Shown here one piece after another: positions 62,974 to 64,000 of a stretch of 64,000 nucleotides of DNA. Within the stretch, counting starts at the first letter, position 1; each line of letters starts with the position of its first letter. The position numbers were made by a program, and so were the translations under genes. A model generated the notes under the pieces. It saw only the letters and a list, made by a program, of their open reading frames with translations. It was not told the DNA's origin and did no database searches. Source of the stretch: Daucus carota subsp. sativus (taxonomy: Eukaryota > Streptophyta > Magnoliopsida > Apiales > Apiaceae); assembly GCF_001625215.2 (NCBI RefSeq), contig NC_030382.2, forward strand, positions 46,279,364 through 46,343,363, read 5' to 3'.

Positions 62974-63668
62974 CTAACTACTACAGTTTTGCCGGCATCA
63001 TTAATGCACTGAAGTGTGCATATATTTTCATTTTGCAGAGTAGAAAATATACATTAGTCCAGTCCAGGTACTAGCTAGCACATCTATTCTCATCAATTAG
63101 TGCACACGCATGAAAAGTTTGGCTTGGTTTCTCACCAGGGAAATAAACTAGGAGGCCGAGTGAAACCATCAGATTGGAGGAATGAATGTTAGCCTTTTGT
63201 TTATTTTTTTTTATATATAATACAGGACGATATTTGGATACAAAATGTTCTTATAAAAGCCGGTACGAGGATCGACTGAAGCAATAGAATTAATCTGAAA
63301 ACCATCTTAATGACGCTCACCGCGCTTTTAATTCTATGACCTCGAGCAGACACCCCTGACAATAATGCTACAATATGGCTGGGTGGGGGAAAAAATGGAA
63401 TTCGAGGGTTGCCGGCTGACCACGAATTCTGGTAAGCAGAACAGAGCAGAGTAAACCTCGATGGGGGGCATATGTGAGTTAGTAGAGGAACAAGCCTAAT
63501 GCTCTTGACATCATCGTTCATTTTATCAAAAATTTTAATCCAATTTTGTGCGTGAAATATTTTGAATTAATTTCAAAAAGGGGCTGTTTGTTGAGGCGAA
63601 ACAAAGCTACATACTCCCGAATGTAGGACTGCCTAAAACCAATAACTTTAAGTTACAAACACAAGTTA

Positions 63669-64000
63669 GGTACTGTTTGGGGTTGCTGTTGCAGACAGCA
63701 ACAGCAGCTTTTTGCTGAAAAGCAGGTGAAAAACTGTTTGGTAAATCTAAAAGCAGCTTTCCCGAACAGCAGCTTTTAGCTGAAAAGCTGCTGTTAGAAA
63801 AAGCAGGTCCTCCCATGCTTTTAGAAAAAGCTGCTTTTCAGCTTTTGCAGAATGCTGTTATAGATTTCATTATAAAACCTCACCAAAATCATTATTATTT
63901 TTTATATTATAACTCAAAATAAGTAAATATCAAAAAATTACCAAACAGTTATCTGATTTCTACAACAGCACTTATTTTACCAGCACTTTTTCTGACAGCA
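63669..64000. mobile_element. PIF-like MITE running off the window
   Basis: TTA (63666-63668) is followed by GGTACTGTTTGGGGTTGCTG. The element is full of AGCAGCTTTT / AAAAGCTGCT words in both orientations. Near 63940-64000 CCAAACAGTTATCTG and inverted copies of the words appear, but the right terminus lies beyond position 64000. Confidence 0.6.

Noticed and set aside
63201-63521. 106-codon minus-strand open frame
   Set aside because: No similarity to a known family, no splice context, low-complexity C-terminus. Probably chance.

Overview
This window is a piece of a plant nuclear genome, almost certainly a core eudicot. Every recognisable gene is a split plant gene with GT-AG introns. The intergenic DNA is AT-rich and crowded with small non-autonomous DNA transposons (Stowaway, PIF/Harbinger, hAT and Mutator-like MITEs). 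The species cannot be read from the sequence. An asterid such as an Apiaceae member is only a guess.

Genes from left to right: complex I 51 kDa subunit NDUFV1 (-, 496-4212); a cytosolic ankyrin-repeat protein (+, 6876-10769); a plastid 13-lipoxygenase closest to LOX6 (-, 11125-15067); a remorin (-, 16822-18572, 5' end unresolved); a Ser-rich mucin/FLO11-like protein with a zinc ribbon and a C-terminal CaaX box (-, 20355-25473); a mitochondrial Iojap/RsfS-type ribosome silencing factor (+, 27753-30711); plastid 3-oxoacyl-ACP reductase (+, 31981-35643); an LHT-type amino acid transporter (-, 36601-38903); U1 snRNP protein C (-, 41049-43878) divergent from spindle checkpoint MAD2 (+, 44342-45653); a GT-1/GT-4 trihelix factor (-, 46784-49207); a 55-aa conserved small protein (+, 51097-51264); and F-box protein SKIP14 (-, 55032-56674). 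Exon models were built by hand from splice sites, reading phase and family similarity. Each complete model sums to a whole number of codons.

The genes do not form a pathway or cluster. Their order looks like ancestral eudicot microsynteny: MAD2, GT-4 and SKIP14 are, from memory, three adjacent genes in Arabidopsis (At3g25980-At3g26000), and LOX6, a remorin, mitochondrial Iojap and an LHT lie close together near At1g67560-At1g67640. The last 6.5 kb (57.4-64.0 kb) has no gene I can support and consists of AT-rich DNA with MITEs.

Most notable observations: a decayed copy of MAD2 exon 3 with its own splice sites inside MAD2 intron 6; a compact U1C/MAD2 bidirectional promoter carrying two mitotic MSA-type cores; five hAT-like elements with similar ends but a different repeated word filling each one; a NDUFV1 start codon cut off from the rest of the CDS by a 2.25-kb intron; a CaaX box on the mucin-like protein; and an orphan terminal exon at 50560-50643. 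I did not find a defence, biosynthetic or other multi-gene system that looks new.
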